This document shows positions 32,706 through 45,865 of a stretch of DNA of 64,000 nt, piece after piece. Position numbers and translations under genes: made by a program. The notes below the pieces were generated by a model, which was not told the origin of the DNA, searched no databases, and saw only the letters and a program-made list of their open reading frames with translations. Within the stretch, counting starts at the first letter, position 1, and each line of letters opens with the position of its first letter. This stretch comes from Cepaea nemoralis (lineage: Eukaryota; Mollusca; Gastropoda; Stylommatophora; Helicidae): positions 898,501 through 962,500 of the forward strand of contig JACEFZ010017449.1 in the NCBI GenBank assembly GCA_014155875.1, given 5' to 3'.

Positions 32706-32766
32706 AAACTAAACTAAACTAATCTAAACTAAACTAAACTAAACTTAAACTAAACTAAACTAAACT
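32706..32766. repeat. (TAAAC)n, right flank of rDNA chimera
   Basis: About twelve TAAAC units with two single-base imperfections; same phase and strand as 30543-30562. Confidence 0.95.
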
Positions 32767-34230
32767 CTTTGACGACTGGAAAGATTTGTTGAAAAAGAGG
32801 TAAAGGCAGAGCTAGAGATATGAAGCTGGATTGACTGAGACGGTGACATGGAGGAACACTATGAGCTGAGGTGATTCAGAGCACCAAGGACCTTGGTTTG
32901 TGGTGAGACACGAACTCCAACTTCAGTTTATCTGCCGGCTCGGTGGTCATGGGTTTGAATACGCATCAAAATGAATCTTTAAAACTGATTTGGGACCCCA
33001 GGCCCCGACCCAATCTAAAATAGGTAACCAGAAACGTCTTGGTAACTAATGACGACAGACATGATATTGACCGCATCACCTATGGAGATTGCACCAGATG
33101 CCTTGTAAGCCCCAGGGGAATGCAGGGACACCATTACCGTCTATTCTTTGATGCTCGCAGTTTACGATCCTCTCTGTCTTTCTCCTCTCTATTGTAATGT
33201 CTCCCGGAGAATGATATTTGAAACGGAGTCATGACGAATAATATGCTCAGACCAGAACAATTGTCGACCCTTCACTACTTTCAGAAGTGATTCATGCTGG
33301 CCTGCATATGTGTTTAATTTCTTTCTAGAACCCAAGTGTGAAGAAGACTTCTATAAGTGTGAACAGTGCACTAGGGCCATGAACACTGCCGGGTGATTGG
33401 CACCCACAACGCAGTGGACATAAAACTAAAGAACTATCGTCCGAAGACCTGCCACCTCAGGCGAGCAGCGAAGGCAGTCGCTAGCGGTAGAGCAGGCCGC
33501 TTTGCGGGGGTTGCCTTTAACGGCAGGGAAAGTGTGAGGAGCTAGTCGGAAAATGGAATAGCTCAGAGGAAGTTCAGGCTTCTCCTGGGCGCGTGTAGGA
33601 ATGCTGCTTCTTCATCTGTCGACGAGATGCGAAGAAGGTATTTAGTGGCAAGGGCATCCATTAGGGTAAAGCGAATCACTGGTGATGAGGCAACATCGAC
33701 AGAACAGCGGAGAAAGAAGATGCCTTTGTCCCCGGCCAAGTCTATGGTGGCGCGATAGGCGGACAGAATGATTTGCGATTAACATACATTGCGGCAAATT
33801 TGCGGGGCACATGCGATCATCGATGAACAACATGGTTGACATACAGGGTTGAGATTTACAACAGGAGAAAGACACCAGGGAGTAAGACTGGGTGGACCCA
33901 CCTCGAGAGTGTAAAAAAAAGGAAGAGGCCGAAAGATATTCTAAAAAGAACCGCTTCTGACGATCAGAAACCTCCTCTTGTGCTGGCTCCACTGTGGAGT
34001 TTGTATTACCTTCTAGTTAGAAAGTTGACTCCCTTTCTCCTGTAACATATATGTGGAGGTCATAGGTTAGATTTGCCTTGGTGTTAGTTACTGAACTATC
34101 CATCAGAACACGTCATTGTGCAAGAGGTTCGCTCGGCAGCTCCATGTTCTCTGTGAATGACCTAGCCACAGAACTGACACGATCTACAACATAATGTTGC
34201 ATGCCCTTTCTAGGATGGTACGATTAACCC
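32767..34230. other. Unrecognised, probably old transposon debris
   Basis: 33100-33260 in reverse hints at a LINE C-terminal block (SEHIIRHDSVS) but is too decayed to call. Open frames at 33642-33992 (reverse) and 33836-34045 (forward) lack recognisable domains. No gene supported. Confidence 0.4.
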
Positions 34231-34234
34231 CAAC

Positions 34235-34345
34235 TCCATGTTGATTTTCTAGACAAGATTTCGTTCAGTAGGTTGCCATAGCTTTCTCAACGGGAAGTCA
34301 ACGTTGAAATCCACCTGCCTGATGTAGGGAACGACCCCACTCTCC
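34235..34345 (-). mobile_element. SINE-1 fragment, reverse
   Basis: TTGATTTTCTAGACAAGATT and TCGTTCAGTAGGTTGCCATA correspond to the middle of SINE-1. It then continues into sequence shared with 37820-37860 (GAAGTCAACGTTG / AAAGTCAACGTCG). Confidence 0.6.
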
Positions 34346-34554
34346 CCACCATTAGCGCACCAGAAGGCCAAGTGAATGCGCACCAATCCTGAATGCCACG
34401 CAGACTGTCCGAAACATTCTGCAATATCAATATTGTGCTTCCTATAATAACGGTGCATTAGCGAAGTTAATAGGGAACTGCACTGGTTATGTCATGCACA
34501 TTGTTGCGGTTCGACGCATAAGCACGTGGTCTGCTAAGCGAGGGAAATAATGGG

Positions 34555-34805
34555 CACTAATTCCTTCGTGCATTCAGGCCTTCACCTACGACAAGGCTAG
34601 CAAACCAGCAGGGAATCTGCTTGCTCCTAGAAAAATCATGCTCATGAATCATGGAGGAAATTGGAGGAAAGGAGCTGGTCGTACGAGGCTGGAACTTCAG
34701 TAACCCCTCCTCACGACGCCTAACGTCATAGGTAGGAAGACAACAACAACAGCAGCAGCAACAACGAAAACAGCAGCAGCAGCAGCAGCAACAACAACAA
34801 CAACC
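34555..34805 (+). mobile_element. Dispersed retroelement 3' end with (AAC/AGC)n tail
   Basis: GGAACTTCAGTAACCCCTCC, then CACGACGCCTAACGTCATAG, then AAC/AGC repeats. It matches the reverse copy at 8905-9050. Family unknown; the simple-repeat tail suggests a LINE or LINE-mobilised element. Confidence 0.6.
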
Positions 34806-34839
34806 ACTAAAAACGTCATCAATGGTGTAGGCGTAGCTA

Positions 34840-35043
34840 ACGCGATTCACAATCCCGCATACCACGTTCGAAATCAGCTGCGGTCGATTTGGAGGCAGTC
34901 AGCCTTGTGTTGATTTTTAGCAATGGTATGGGCGTCGGTCGTTCAGAAAGCAATGGCAAACTAGTAAACATAAACTTGCCTAGTAAATCAATCAGCTAAA
35001 ATGCTGGGGTTGATTGCGACCTTCTGTGAAGGATATGCAACCA
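34840..35043 (+). mobile_element. SINE-1 copy, forward
   Basis: Shares CCGCATACCACGTTCGAAAT with 41440-41612, the CAGAAAGCAATGGCAAACTA block, and the tail AATGCTGGGGTTGATTGCGA. Its end runs directly into CCAA repeats. Confidence 0.8.
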
Positions 35044-35143
35044 ACCAACCAACCAACCAACCCAACCAACCAACCAACCAACCAGCCAGCCAGCCAGCGT
35101 GCCAGCCAGCCAGCCAGCCAGCCAGCGAACTAACTAACTAACT

Positions 35144-35192
<49 letters not shown>

Positions 35193-35280
35193 TTGACTAA
35201 CTAATTGACTGACTGTCTAACTGACTGACTGACTGACTGACTGACTGACTGACTGACTGACTGACTGACTGACTGACTAG
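35041..35280. repeat. Stepwise compound tetranucleotide array
   Basis: (CCAA)n changes to (CCAG)n, then (CTAA)n, then (CTGA)n, most steps being one-base changes in the unit. It grew from the end of a SINE-1 copy, so the SINE tail probably seeded it. Confidence 0.95.
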
Positions 35281-35329
35281 CTATCTGACAAATACCGACC
35301 CAGCCTACAATAACTAACATAAGAACGAA

Positions 35330-36440
35330 CGAACTAACGAACTTTATTTTCAAAGGATCTCAAATTGGACAAGCAGGCTTGTCTTGCATTCGGCCCTTTC
35401 AATCACTCATCTTTCGTTCATCAATTGTACATGGTACATTCACATAGGAAAAACAACATTGTCAAATGAATGTTGTAAACATAAACAATGGATATTACCA
35501 TATTATGGGACTGGCAGACTCGCGTACACACACACATTCGTAAAAACACACATACCTGCATACATACTTACAACATTTCCACAAACTCACAGTTATGCAC
35601 TCACTCAATAACACACAAATACAGAATCCCTCGCATACACAAATACTCAATCACAATCACAAACTCACTGACAAAAGCAATAGACATTGACCCACTGAGC
35701 CTTCAATAATTAACATAGACCCACCGAGCCTCCAATAATTAACAAAATGAACAAACGAACGGACTTCATTTTCAAAGGGTAACAAATCGGGCACGCAGGC
35801 CCGTCTTACATTCGGCCCTTCCAACCACTCATCTTTCGTTCATCAATAGTGTAAAATACATTCACATAGGATAAAAACATTGTCAAAAGAATGTTGTAAA
35901 CATAATCAATGCATATAACCATGTTATGAGACACATCCCCCACCCACTCACACATCCCCCATTCACCTACACATCCCCCACCCAACCACACAACCACACA
36001 CACACACACACACACCCATGAACACATATATTCCCCCACCTATCCACCAATTCTCCACCCACACGTCCCACACCCACACACATCCCCTACCTACACACAT
36101 CTCCCCACCACCCCCCACCCCACACACATCCCCAACCCACACCTACACCCAGGCACACATACATGCAACCACATACCCACACACATCTCCCACCTACACA
36201 CATCGCCCCATCCACACACACACACACACACACACACACATCCTCCACCCATCCCATAACTCACCAACACTCACTCATCCACATATTCTCCACCACCCAT
36301 CCACACACTCTCAACCATCCAGCCAAACACACATCCCCCAACCAGACATCCCCCACCCACACCACATCTCCCCGCCAACCCACACATCACGCATCTACCC
36401 ACACACAAATCCCGCTCCCACCCACACATCCCCCACTTAC
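35330..36440 (-). mobile_element. Two reverse copies of the core-plus-minisatellite element
   Basis: Core copy 1 at 35330-35500 is followed by a short CA-rich tract (35520-35680). Core copy 2 at 35755-35935 is followed by a 500-bp CA/CCC-rich array (35936-36440) that is the reverse complement of the 16040-17752 motif. Both keep TTCGGCCCTT, ATCTTTCGTTCATCAAT, and AATGTTGTAAACATAA. The order is the same as at 16040-17912 read backwards. Confidence 0.78.
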
Positions 36441-36665
36441 AAAGACCGGACCAGCCTTCAATAACTAACAAACCGACCCATCTCAAATGGAATATGGGTT
36501 TTGGATAACATATGGGTTTTTGGCTAACATAGACCGACCCAGTCTTCAATAACTAACATAGACCGACACAGCCTTCCATAACTAACATGGATCGAACCAG
36601 CCTTCAATAACTAACATATACCGACACAGCCTTTCATAACTAAGAAAGACCGAACCAGCTTCCAT
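36441..36665. repeat. 33-bp degenerate tandem repeat
   Basis: Five or six copies based on ATAGACCGACACAGCCTTCA followed by ATAACTAAC. Isolated units also occur at 35288-35320 and 35685-35745, next to the core copies, so it belongs with the composite element. Confidence 0.8.
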
Positions 36666-36789
36666 AGATACTTGGGAATGTCCTGGAAAATGACGGCGAC
36701 GGCATGGTAATGACCACAACAGCAATGGAGTGTGGACTGATGTATTATAAATATGGGGCTATCGTCATGTGACCTAACTGATTCAGTGT

Positions 36790-37300
36790 AATGTTTTTGC
36801 GTATCCTTTACAGGACATCGCTGTCAACATCAGCATCTTTCAGCTGATTGTTGATTTCTTGGCAAGATTACGTTCAGTAGTTTGCAACTGATTCAGTACC
36901 GAAAAAAGTAGGTTTGGAACAAATATGGCGCACAATCAATGAATAAGTATTATAATGGCAATTTCCGTTCACTGAGCATTAAAATTGTGGAAGCTGCAAC
37001 GAAATGAAACAAATAACACGATGACACTAGTATGGCGATACATCGTTCTTCTGACCAAAATGGAAGGTCACAATTTGCTATATATTATACTTCGGTGCTG
37101 AATTAGTTAAGGTGTCTTATAGAGTTTTGTTGTTGTTGTTGTTGTTCTTGTTGTTGTTTGTTTTGTTTTGTAATCAACACTGAAATAAATCAGTGATTGT
37201 ACATTTGACAATGTGTTTATTAATGTTGCAAGTCCTTTAGAGGTCGACGTTATCAAACCCAGGTTAGTTTTCTAGGTAAATTTACATTCAGTAATTTTCC
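36790..37300 (-). mobile_element. Two SINE-1 3'-end fragments, reverse
   Basis: 36793-36895 (TTTACAGGACATCGCTGTCA, GCTGATTGTTGATTTCTTGG) and 37235-37300 (TTTAGAGGTCGACGTTATCA, TAAATTTACATTCAGTAATT). Between them are AT-rich unique DNA and a (GTT)n run at 37126-37160. Confidence 0.7.
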
Positions 37301-37303
37301 GTT

Positions 37304-37558
37304 GCCGGCTTCGTGGCTTAGAGGTTACGACTTTTCTCCGTAATCTCGTATACTCTCGTGGGTAACGTGATGACGGTGAGAATCAGCAGTGGTTCGAATC
37401 GCATCGGTAACTTACGCGGTATGTGAGCCTGCCGCTCAGAAAGCAATGGCAAGCTACTGAGCGTAATCTTACCAAGAAATCAACAGGCAGCTGAAAAATG
37501 CTGGTGTTGACAGCAATGTCCTGTCAAGTATATGCAAAAAAAAAAAAAAAAAAAAAAA
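37304..37558 (+). mobile_element. SINE-1, full-length reference copy
   Basis: Best copy for defining the family. A-box TGGCTTAGAGG at 37314-37324, B-box GGTTCGAATCG at 37391-37401, conserved body CAGAAAGCAATGGCAAGCTA, tail TGCTGGTGTTGACAGCAATG then TCCTGTCAAGTATATGC, and poly-A at 37536-37558. The A-to-B spacing is wider than in a tRNA, so the head has an insertion. RNA polymerase III would transcribe it from these boxes. About eleven copies or parts lie in this window on both strands. Confidence 0.92.
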
Positions 37559-37562
37559 TTGC

Positions 37563-37815
37563 CGTCGCCGGCTTCCTGGCCTAGAGGTTAGCAACTTTTC
37601 TCCGCAATCTCGTATACTCTCGTAAGTAACGTGACAACGGTGAGAATCAGCAGTGGTTCGAATCGCGTCGGTAACTTACGGGGTATGTGAGCCGGCCGCT
37701 CAGAAAGCAATAGTGTGGGTGAATGGGGGATGTGTGAGTGGGTGGGGGATCAATCAGCTGAAAGATGCTGATGTTGACAGCGATGTCCTGTAAAGGATAT
37801 GCAAACCATTTTTAA
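37563..37815 (+). mobile_element. Second SINE-1 in tandem, with a foreign patch
   Basis: Begins 5 bp after the previous poly-A. A- and B-boxes are conserved (GGCCTAGAGG, GGTTCGAATCG). Where other copies have about 30 bp of SINE body, bases 37713-37750 carry a GT-rich minisatellite motif (GGGGGATGTGTGAGTGGG). The tail resumes normally. Confidence 0.9.
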
Positions 37816-40800
37816 TTTGCCATTGCTTTATTAACGAAAAGTCAACGTCGTAGGGAAGGGTTATTGATATTCCAGGGCCTGTGAATAGCTCTTTTCCCCA
37901 GCTTAGTACCGGTGTAGTGGGTTGAGAGGTAGGCCTCACCATCAGAAACCAGAAGTTTAACAGCGAGGGCTCTTATGCTTTCGGCCTGTGTCTTTTTTTT
38001 TGTCACCATTGTAAAGGCAAAATAAAATGCACATAAATGTTACGGATACCCTGAATGCACAACACCGCTTTGTGAATGTTTTAACTCATCTTGTCTTTAT
38101 TTCCCTTGGGAGTGGCGGAGTCACCAGAATTACCTAAGTAACACGACCGCTTCGGAGAGTCATGACATGACAAAGCATACATCATTGAACGATAGTTTAT
38201 CTAGCATGTTAGGTTACTCATAATAGAGACGACAATCAACATTCTTCCCCACAATCATCGCAAGCAGGGCGATGTATGGAGCTTCAGGATCGCTGTCTCC
38301 CTTGGCTGTGCAGAGCCCGACTAGAGGGGTAGAATTACCTACAGGTGCCGCATATTGCTTGGTTGACTGCATCCGGACAGCAAAGAGAATTATCTGTTAT
38401 TCTTGCTAGATGTGGGCTGTTGACGTTTCACGAATATATTACACATGTCACAGATACTTGCAAGGGCTGTTACTGCCGTCTCGAGCCAGACCTGCCTAAT
38501 TGCCTGTAGGGAGGGTTTTTCTTTATGCCCAGGAGGATCAGAGATGATGCAACATTCCGGACTTGTCAGTCGGTTCTCGGTACCGACGTCTCTCATTCTG
38601 TTAAAATGAAATATTATATTACATGGAAGATAAAATATCTTTAAATAATCACTCACATACAGACACACAGGTATATATACATAGATGTGTACATATATTC
38701 ACACACACATGGTTATTTCAAGAAATACTCTGAATAATAGACTCTCTGCTTGAAAGAATGCATCTGTCTGTGAAAGTATAGTGTTAGAAGATCGATTGCA
38801 GTGGCCTTGACAAAACGCCATTACTGAAATTATACGGTTTCAATTGCTCACAGAGGAAACTGGCAGAAATGTGTTTCAAAATATATGTAATGTGTTTCCT
38901 CGGTGAATTTAACCACGGAAACCCACCAACATATTTCGTTGCAGCCCGTCAGGTGCATACTTCAGAGTTAGATATCAGACGATTGTTAAATGAATGAAGT
39001 GAATAAATGAATAATACTTTGGCTGAAATAATTGAAACACATAGTCACTGATAGCAAAAGTTCCACATTCGAACAATGGCAGTGACTATATTTTTCAAGT
39101 ATTTCCGCCAAAGTGTAACAAGCTATGGGGAGGGTCCCAAATAGTCCCGTCACAATATTTCAAACTTATTCTTTTGCCCTGGCTGGGGATAGGTCTTTGT
39201 TGCCAACCCTCATCCGTTCCCCCGGACTTACTGTCACTCTCTCTTTCGACCTCAGGGTCTATTTCCTATAGTGTATTTCTGGCTGACACAAACGTAACAT
39301 GACGATCGTCTCAGTCACTATAATTAGAATTTAATACCGTAATAAAGACAACACAGAAGAACATCAAGACAGATAAACCTATAAAAGTCTAGAAAAACAA
39401 AAACTGATGAGATAACTCTAATCCAGATATGAAGCCAGAAAACTCTGAAGTTCATAGATCACAGATCTCTAAATTGTCCTGTTATTTCACAACTGCCTCA
39501 CCGGGCAAAGATTCCAGTCTCTCTATCCAGCGTCGGTTGTTCGAACAACAGCTTCCAAGTTTCCGAGGCCAACACGATATAGTTACTTATCTGGTCTGGG
39601 AAAATGCCATGGGATCACTTGGCACAATTTAGGTTGGGAACCAAAGTCCTGAGACCAGATTGTGTATAGGGAATGAGTCAGAGTCTTTCGCTGTCCCGGA
39701 CAAGGGTGGGAATGGGCGTAGGTCCAAACAGCATCATCAGCAAACACTCGACCTTAAGTCGATGAGAAGACTTGAGTTGTGGTCTTTTCATTCATTTAAT
39801 TCGTGTAATGCTTCTTTCTTAAAATTAGAAAACATTCTACCTGGTATGTCCACTGACTTGCCCTGGCTTCATCAGGTGCTTATAACTTTGGGCATAGAAG
39901 CTCTGTCGAGTCTTTCAACACACTTTACTGTCAAAAGGAAGGACCCTGTAGATGACAACATTTAGTGAGCGACCAAGCTGACTCATGTACCACAATGCTG
40001 AGGTCCAATTGGGCCTCAGTTAATAAAGTAGTTATGCATTTTGGCTTACCAAGACCAGTATATAAGTGGCTTGCTTGAATGAGTCTGACATGTCAGGTAG
40101 CCCCTGGATTGGCTACGTCCTGGCTTGAGTAGATCTCCAACTTGTAGACGTCCTGTCGGCTACCCTATGCACCCTTTTGCATACAAGATTCACTCTCCAC
40201 ACTCATACCCTGCCTTTATTATTATTGGGCACATTCGTTTCCCGGCTTCTCTCTCCCTGGCAAACCATGCCTTTCTCACGACAAAGATCTTGTGGTGTGG
40301 TGTGCCTAGTAATCTGTGTGTTTCTCCCCCTTAACTAATATTATAGTAGTGGGGTTGTATGGCACGCAGTGTAGTTCCCCATTCCCAGCAAGAATAGGAA
40401 AGAAGATACTACCCATTCCGGCCGCTGCTCTTGTCTGAGCTGTCGCCGCAATGTACCGGCAGTGCCTCACATAACACGTAGATTCAGAGGAATGCAGGTT
40501 CTCTCAATGAGATAAAGAAGTTTATTTATATTCCCGACATCATCCTATCGACTAAAAGACGAAAGAGATAGCACTGTGGATAGCCTCTTCCGGCTCAAGA
40601 AGATAGATCATAGATTGGTGGATCCCATCCCCAAGGAGCCCTTCCCTCCTTCCGGCATACCGTAGCCATCCCATGATTATATTCTACAGAAAGATGACAG
40701 TATGCCCAGTTCAGGCCGTAGAAGGAAAGATAGCACTCGTCTATCGGCTGCCAAGAACAAGCGATATCAATTGGGAAATATTTATTGTTCAGAATTGTTC

Positions 40801-41430
40801 CCTTGCTAAGCCAAGATCAAGACGCTTAGCCAGATTGGCTAACGGTCACCCCCTCCCAATATGGCAGGACTGCCGTTTCGCCATTTCATCTCAGTAGTTA
40901 AGACAATAGAGATTTATAAGTGTCGGACTAATTACAATCTAAATTTACCTTTCATATACCATCAGTATTCTGCCTTTAAAATGTCCCAATCTTCAACTTG
41001 ACATCTTGACATTAGGCAGTGGGTAACGATAAGTAGAAACGGACATGAATTGCCCACGAAGCCGCACCAGTGCGCATTTGACGCAAGGCGCTCCATCGGG
41101 TCTACCCGAAAGGAAAGACATATACCTAATTATTCTATTACCAAGATCGTGTTGTTAACGTATCCCAGAGAACTATCTTCCATAGTGATTGAACGAATAT
41201 GAGAACTGAGGGTTCCCGAAAAGCTGTTTCCTCCTGTTTATCCAAAATGAAAGAAGGCATGAGGACATGAGCCATTGGCGTTTCGCCACACAAAGTATTA
41301 TTCTTTACTCACTTCATTGCTTTTTTAAAGGTCATTTTGTGTAAATTATAGTATTTATTACGATTGCAATGCAATAAAGCAAATTCCGTCAGCTTTTTTG
41401 AGATTATTTTCTTGAATAATAGGAGCTTTT
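37816..41430. other. 3.6-kb low-repeat stretch without recognised genes
   Basis: The most ordinary sequence in the window: no long tandem arrays and no transposon proteins I recognise. Frames at 38390-38668 (reverse), 39429-39632, 39660-39965 and 40125-40334 (forward) are 67-101 codons and lack known motifs, signal peptides or convincing splice contexts. If the window holds host exons, this is where to look, but I cannot support one. Confidence 0.5.
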
Positions 41431-41439
41431 CACGCTTTT

Positions 41440-41612
41440 CATAATCCCGCATATCGCGTTCGAAACACAGCTGCGTTGGTTTTTCATGAAATGTTACAGG
41501 TGCCGTTTGTTCAGAAATCAATGGCAATCTACTGAACGTAAACTTTCTCACGAACAGTTAAAAATTGCTGGGGTTGACTGCTAAGTCCTAAAGGATATGC
41601 AACTAACTAACA
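41440..41612 (+). mobile_element. SINE-1 copy, forward
   Basis: GCGTTCGAAACACAGCTGCG, CAGAAATCAATGGCAATCTA and the tail TTGCTGGGGTTGACTGCTAA; ends GGATATGCAACTAACTAAC. Confidence 0.8.
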
Positions 41613-42142
41613 TGAACTGTCAGCTCTGTGTGTCTGCAATGTTCTGTGTGCACCATCGTCTTGGAGGACATTGCTTCATCTTCCAGGAATCATGAATTCC
41701 ACCACTCTTGTTTCCAAGCCACTGTGAGGTTTGAAATAGCCAAAGTATTTCAGTTTCTCAGACATGAAGCTGTTGGTGAACAAGTTTTCTTCCCATCTTC
41801 TAGAACGTTTGTATTTGTCTTTTTCTCGTTTCTTTTTTACTCATCTCGGCTCAGTTAAGAATGCGTGTATTTTCTTTTCCTCGTTTCTTTTTACTCATCT
41901 CAGCTCAGTTAACAATGCCGGGTTTAACATTCAACTTTAATAAATTGAACACATCCAATGACTAATACAGATTGCATTTCGAAGCATAAATCACCACCAC
42001 CATCATAATGTAGCATGTCGATCACAGTGCATGGTTGTGTTTCGCCGTCTCGTCAGATCACCATAGTCTTGCATCAGCTCTGTGTCCATGTCAGCTTGCT
42101 TGCTTATTGTTCACAGTTCACACGAATACACATATATACATC
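41613..42142. other. Spacer with short duplication and LINE 3' scrap
   Basis: A roughly 57-bp unit containing TCTCGTTTCTTTTTTACTCA is duplicated at about 41820-41915. 41995-42080 resembles the reverse LINE 3' end of 63740-63830 (GTTTCGCCGTCTC...GATCACCATAGTC). Confidence 0.5.
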
Positions 42143-45100
42143 CTGGAGCAACCACACCTATATACTGTAAACAACCACACGTGTATATTGTAAACAACAG
42201 CACCTATATATTGTAAACACCCACACCTATATATTGTAAACAACGACAAATGTATATTGTAAACAACCATCACCTATATATTGTACAAAACCACACCTAT
42301 ATATTGTAACCAACCACACCTATATACTGTAAACAACCACACGTATATATTGTAAACACCTACACCTATATATTGTAAAAACCACACCTATATATTGTAA
42401 CCAACCACACCTATATATTGTAAACAACCACACCGTATATATTGTACAACAACCACACCTATATATTGTAAACAACCACACCTATATATTGTAAACAACC
42501 ACACCTATATATTGTAAACAACCACACGTATATATTGTACAAAACCACACCTATATATTGTAACCAACCACACCTATATATTGTAAACAACCACACCTAT
42601 ATATTGTAAACAACCACACCTATATATTGTAAACAACCACACCTATATATTGTAAAACCACACCTATATATTGTAACCAACCACACCTATATATTGTAAA
42701 CAACTACACACCTATATATTGTAAACAACGACACCTATATATTGTAAACAACCACACCTATATATTGTAAACAACCACACCTATATATTGTAAACAACCA
42801 CACGTATATATTGTAAACAACCACACGTATATATTGTAAACAACCACACCTATATATTGTAAACAACCACACCTATATATTGTAAACAACCACACCTATA
42901 TATTGTAAACAACCACACCTATATATTGTAAACAACCACACCTATATATTGTAAACAACGACACATATATATTGTAAACAACGACACCTATATATTGTAA
43001 ACAACCACACCTATATATTGTAAACAACCACACCTATATATTGTAAACAACCACACCTATATATTGTAAACAACCACACCTATATATTGTAAACAACGAC
43101 AAATGTATATTGTAAACAACGACACCTATATATTGTAAACAACCACACCTATATATTGTAAACAACCACACCTATATATTGTAACCAACCACACCTATAT
43201 ATTGTAAACAACCACACCTATATATTGTAGACAACCACACGTATATATTGTAAACAACCACACCTATATTATAAACAACCACACCTATATATTGTAAACA
43301 ACCACACGTATATATTGTAAACAACCACACGTATATATTGTAAACAACCACACCTATATATTGTAAACAACCACACGTATATATTGTAAACAACCACACG
43401 TATATATTGTAAACAACCACACCTATATATTGTAAACAACCACACCTATATATTGTAAACAACGACACATTTATATTGTAAACAACGACACCTATATATT
43501 GTAAACAACCACACCTATATATTGTAAACAACCACACCTATATATTGTAAACAACCACACCTATATATTGTAAACAACCACACCTATATATTGTAAACAA
43601 CGACAAATGTATATTGTAAACAACGACACCTATATATTGTAAACAACCACACCTATATATTGTAAACAACCACACCTATATATTGTAAACAACCACACCT
43701 ATATATTGTAAACAAAGACACCTATATATTGTAAACAACCACACCTATATATTGTAAACAACCACACCCATATATTGTAAACAACCTCAACTATATTGTA
43801 AACAACGACCCCTATATATTGGAAACAACCACACCTATATATTGGAAACAACTACGCCTATATATCGTAAACAACCACACCTATATATTGTAAAGAACCA
43901 CACCTATATGTTGTAAACAACTACAGCTAAATATTGTAAAAACCACAACTATATATTATAAACAACCACACCTATATATTGTAAACAACCACAACTATAT
44001 ATTATAAACAACCACACCTATATATTGTAAACAACCACACCTATATCTTGTAAACAACCACCCCTATATATTGTAAACAACCACACCTATATATTGTAAA
44101 CAACCCTCCCTATATATTGTAAACAACCACTACTATATATTATAAACAACCACACCTATATATTGTCAACACCTACACCTAAGTATTGGAAACAACGACA
44201 CCTATATATTGTAAACAACCACACCTATATCTTGGAAACAACCACCCCTATATATTGTAAACAACCTCACCTATATCTTGTAAACAACCACACCTATATA
44301 TTGTAAACAACCTCACCTATATATTGGAAACAACCACCCCTATATCTTGTAAACAACCACACCTATATCTTGTAAACAACCACCCCTATATCTTGTAAAC
44401 AACCACACCTATATATTGTAAACAACCTCACCTATATATTGTAAACAACGTCACCTATATCTTGTAAACAACCACACCTATATATTGTAAACAACCTCAC
44501 CTATATCTTGTAAACAACCACACCTATATCTTGTAAACAACCACCCCTATATCTTGTAAACAACCACACCTATATATTGGAAACAATCACACCTATATTG
44601 TACACAACGACCCCTATATATTGGAAACAATCACACCTATATTGTAAACAACGACCACTATGTATTTTTAAACAACCTCACTTATATATTGTAAACAACC
44701 TCACCTATATATTGGAAACAACCACCCCTATATATTGTAAACAACCACACCTATATCTTGTAAACAACCACACCTATATATTGTAAACAACCTCACCTAT
44801 ATATTGGAAACAATCACACTTATATATTGTAAACAACCACACCTACATTGTACACAACGACCCCTATATATTGGAAACAACCACACCTATATTGTAAACA
44901 ACGACCACTATGTATTGTAAACAACCACACCTATATATTGTAAATAACGACCCCTATATATTGGAAACAACCACACCTATATTGTAAACAACGACCACTA
45001 TGTATTGTAAACAACCACACCTATATATTGGAAACAACCACCCCTATATATTGTAAACAACCACACCTATATCTTGTAAACAACGACCTCTATATATTGT

Positions 45101-45297
45101 AAACAACCTCACCTATATATTGGAAACAATCACACTTATATATTGTAAACAACCACACCTATATTGTACACAACGACCCCTATATATTGGAAACAACCAC
45201 ACCTATATATTGTAAACAACGACCACTATGTATTGTAAACAACCTCACCTATATATTGTAAACAACGACCCCTATATATTGGAAACAACCACACCTC
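42143..45297. repeat. 23-bp satellite, about 137 copies
   Basis: The unit contains CACACCTATATATTGTAAAC. The left 1.65 kb is nearly homogeneous, with scattered GACA-type and GTATAT variants. From about 43790 the units diverge (TATCTTG, TATTGGAAAC, CCTCACC, CGACCCC). From 44577 a multi-unit cassette (TTGTACACAACGACCCC, CGACCACTATGTATTG) recurs about four times, a higher-order repeat. No coding. Confidence 0.97.
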
Positions 45298-45865
45298 TCA
45301 ACACTTTTTTCAAACACCTGACACTCACTCTAACAGACTCTTTCCATCTCTTGATGTTATCTTCTTACTTATATCGCTAACGTTTTGTTTTTCTAGTTTA
45401 AATTTCTGCTTTTAATTACATTTTAAATACATATATTTATTCAGATTGCTTCTTGCTAGTCTTTCATTCGTTTTATTATTTCATTTATTGCCGTCTGTAT
45501 TTTCTCAATTTACTTTTCCATGCCTATTTCTATATGTATCTACATTTCTAATTTAATGCTAGCTTTCTTGTGTTTGTATTTTCTTGTGTGTGAGATTTTT
45601 TTTTTCTATTTGCTTTCAAAATGAATTAAAATGCAGAAACATTATGTCTTTTATTGTTGCGTTTATTGCAGGCCTTTTTGTGCTCTGGTGTTTTATTTAC
45701 TGCAACGCTCGTCCCGAGTGACTAGATTGATTGTCAAAGCGTGACACAGAAACCCATGTAGCAACAATCCTGTGTGGCATCTCTGGTTTAAGCTTAATGA
45801 CATTCGTCTGCACTCACAGAAAACATTGAAACGAAATACGTATTAAAGGAAATACAAATCGTCAT
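45298..45865. other. AT-rich spacer
   Basis: 45335-45385 (CCATCTCTTGATGTTATCTT) matches the C-terminal coding region of the reverse LINE at 55800-55850. The rest is unrecognised. Confidence 0.5.

Noticed and set aside
39429..40334. Host exons in the quiet stretch
   Set aside because: Frames of 67-101 codons with no recognisable domain or splice support; cannot be distinguished from chance.
42143..45297. CRISPR-like array of a 23-bp repeat
   Set aside because: Units are contiguous without spacers, no cas genes, and the DNA is eukaryotic. It is a satellite.
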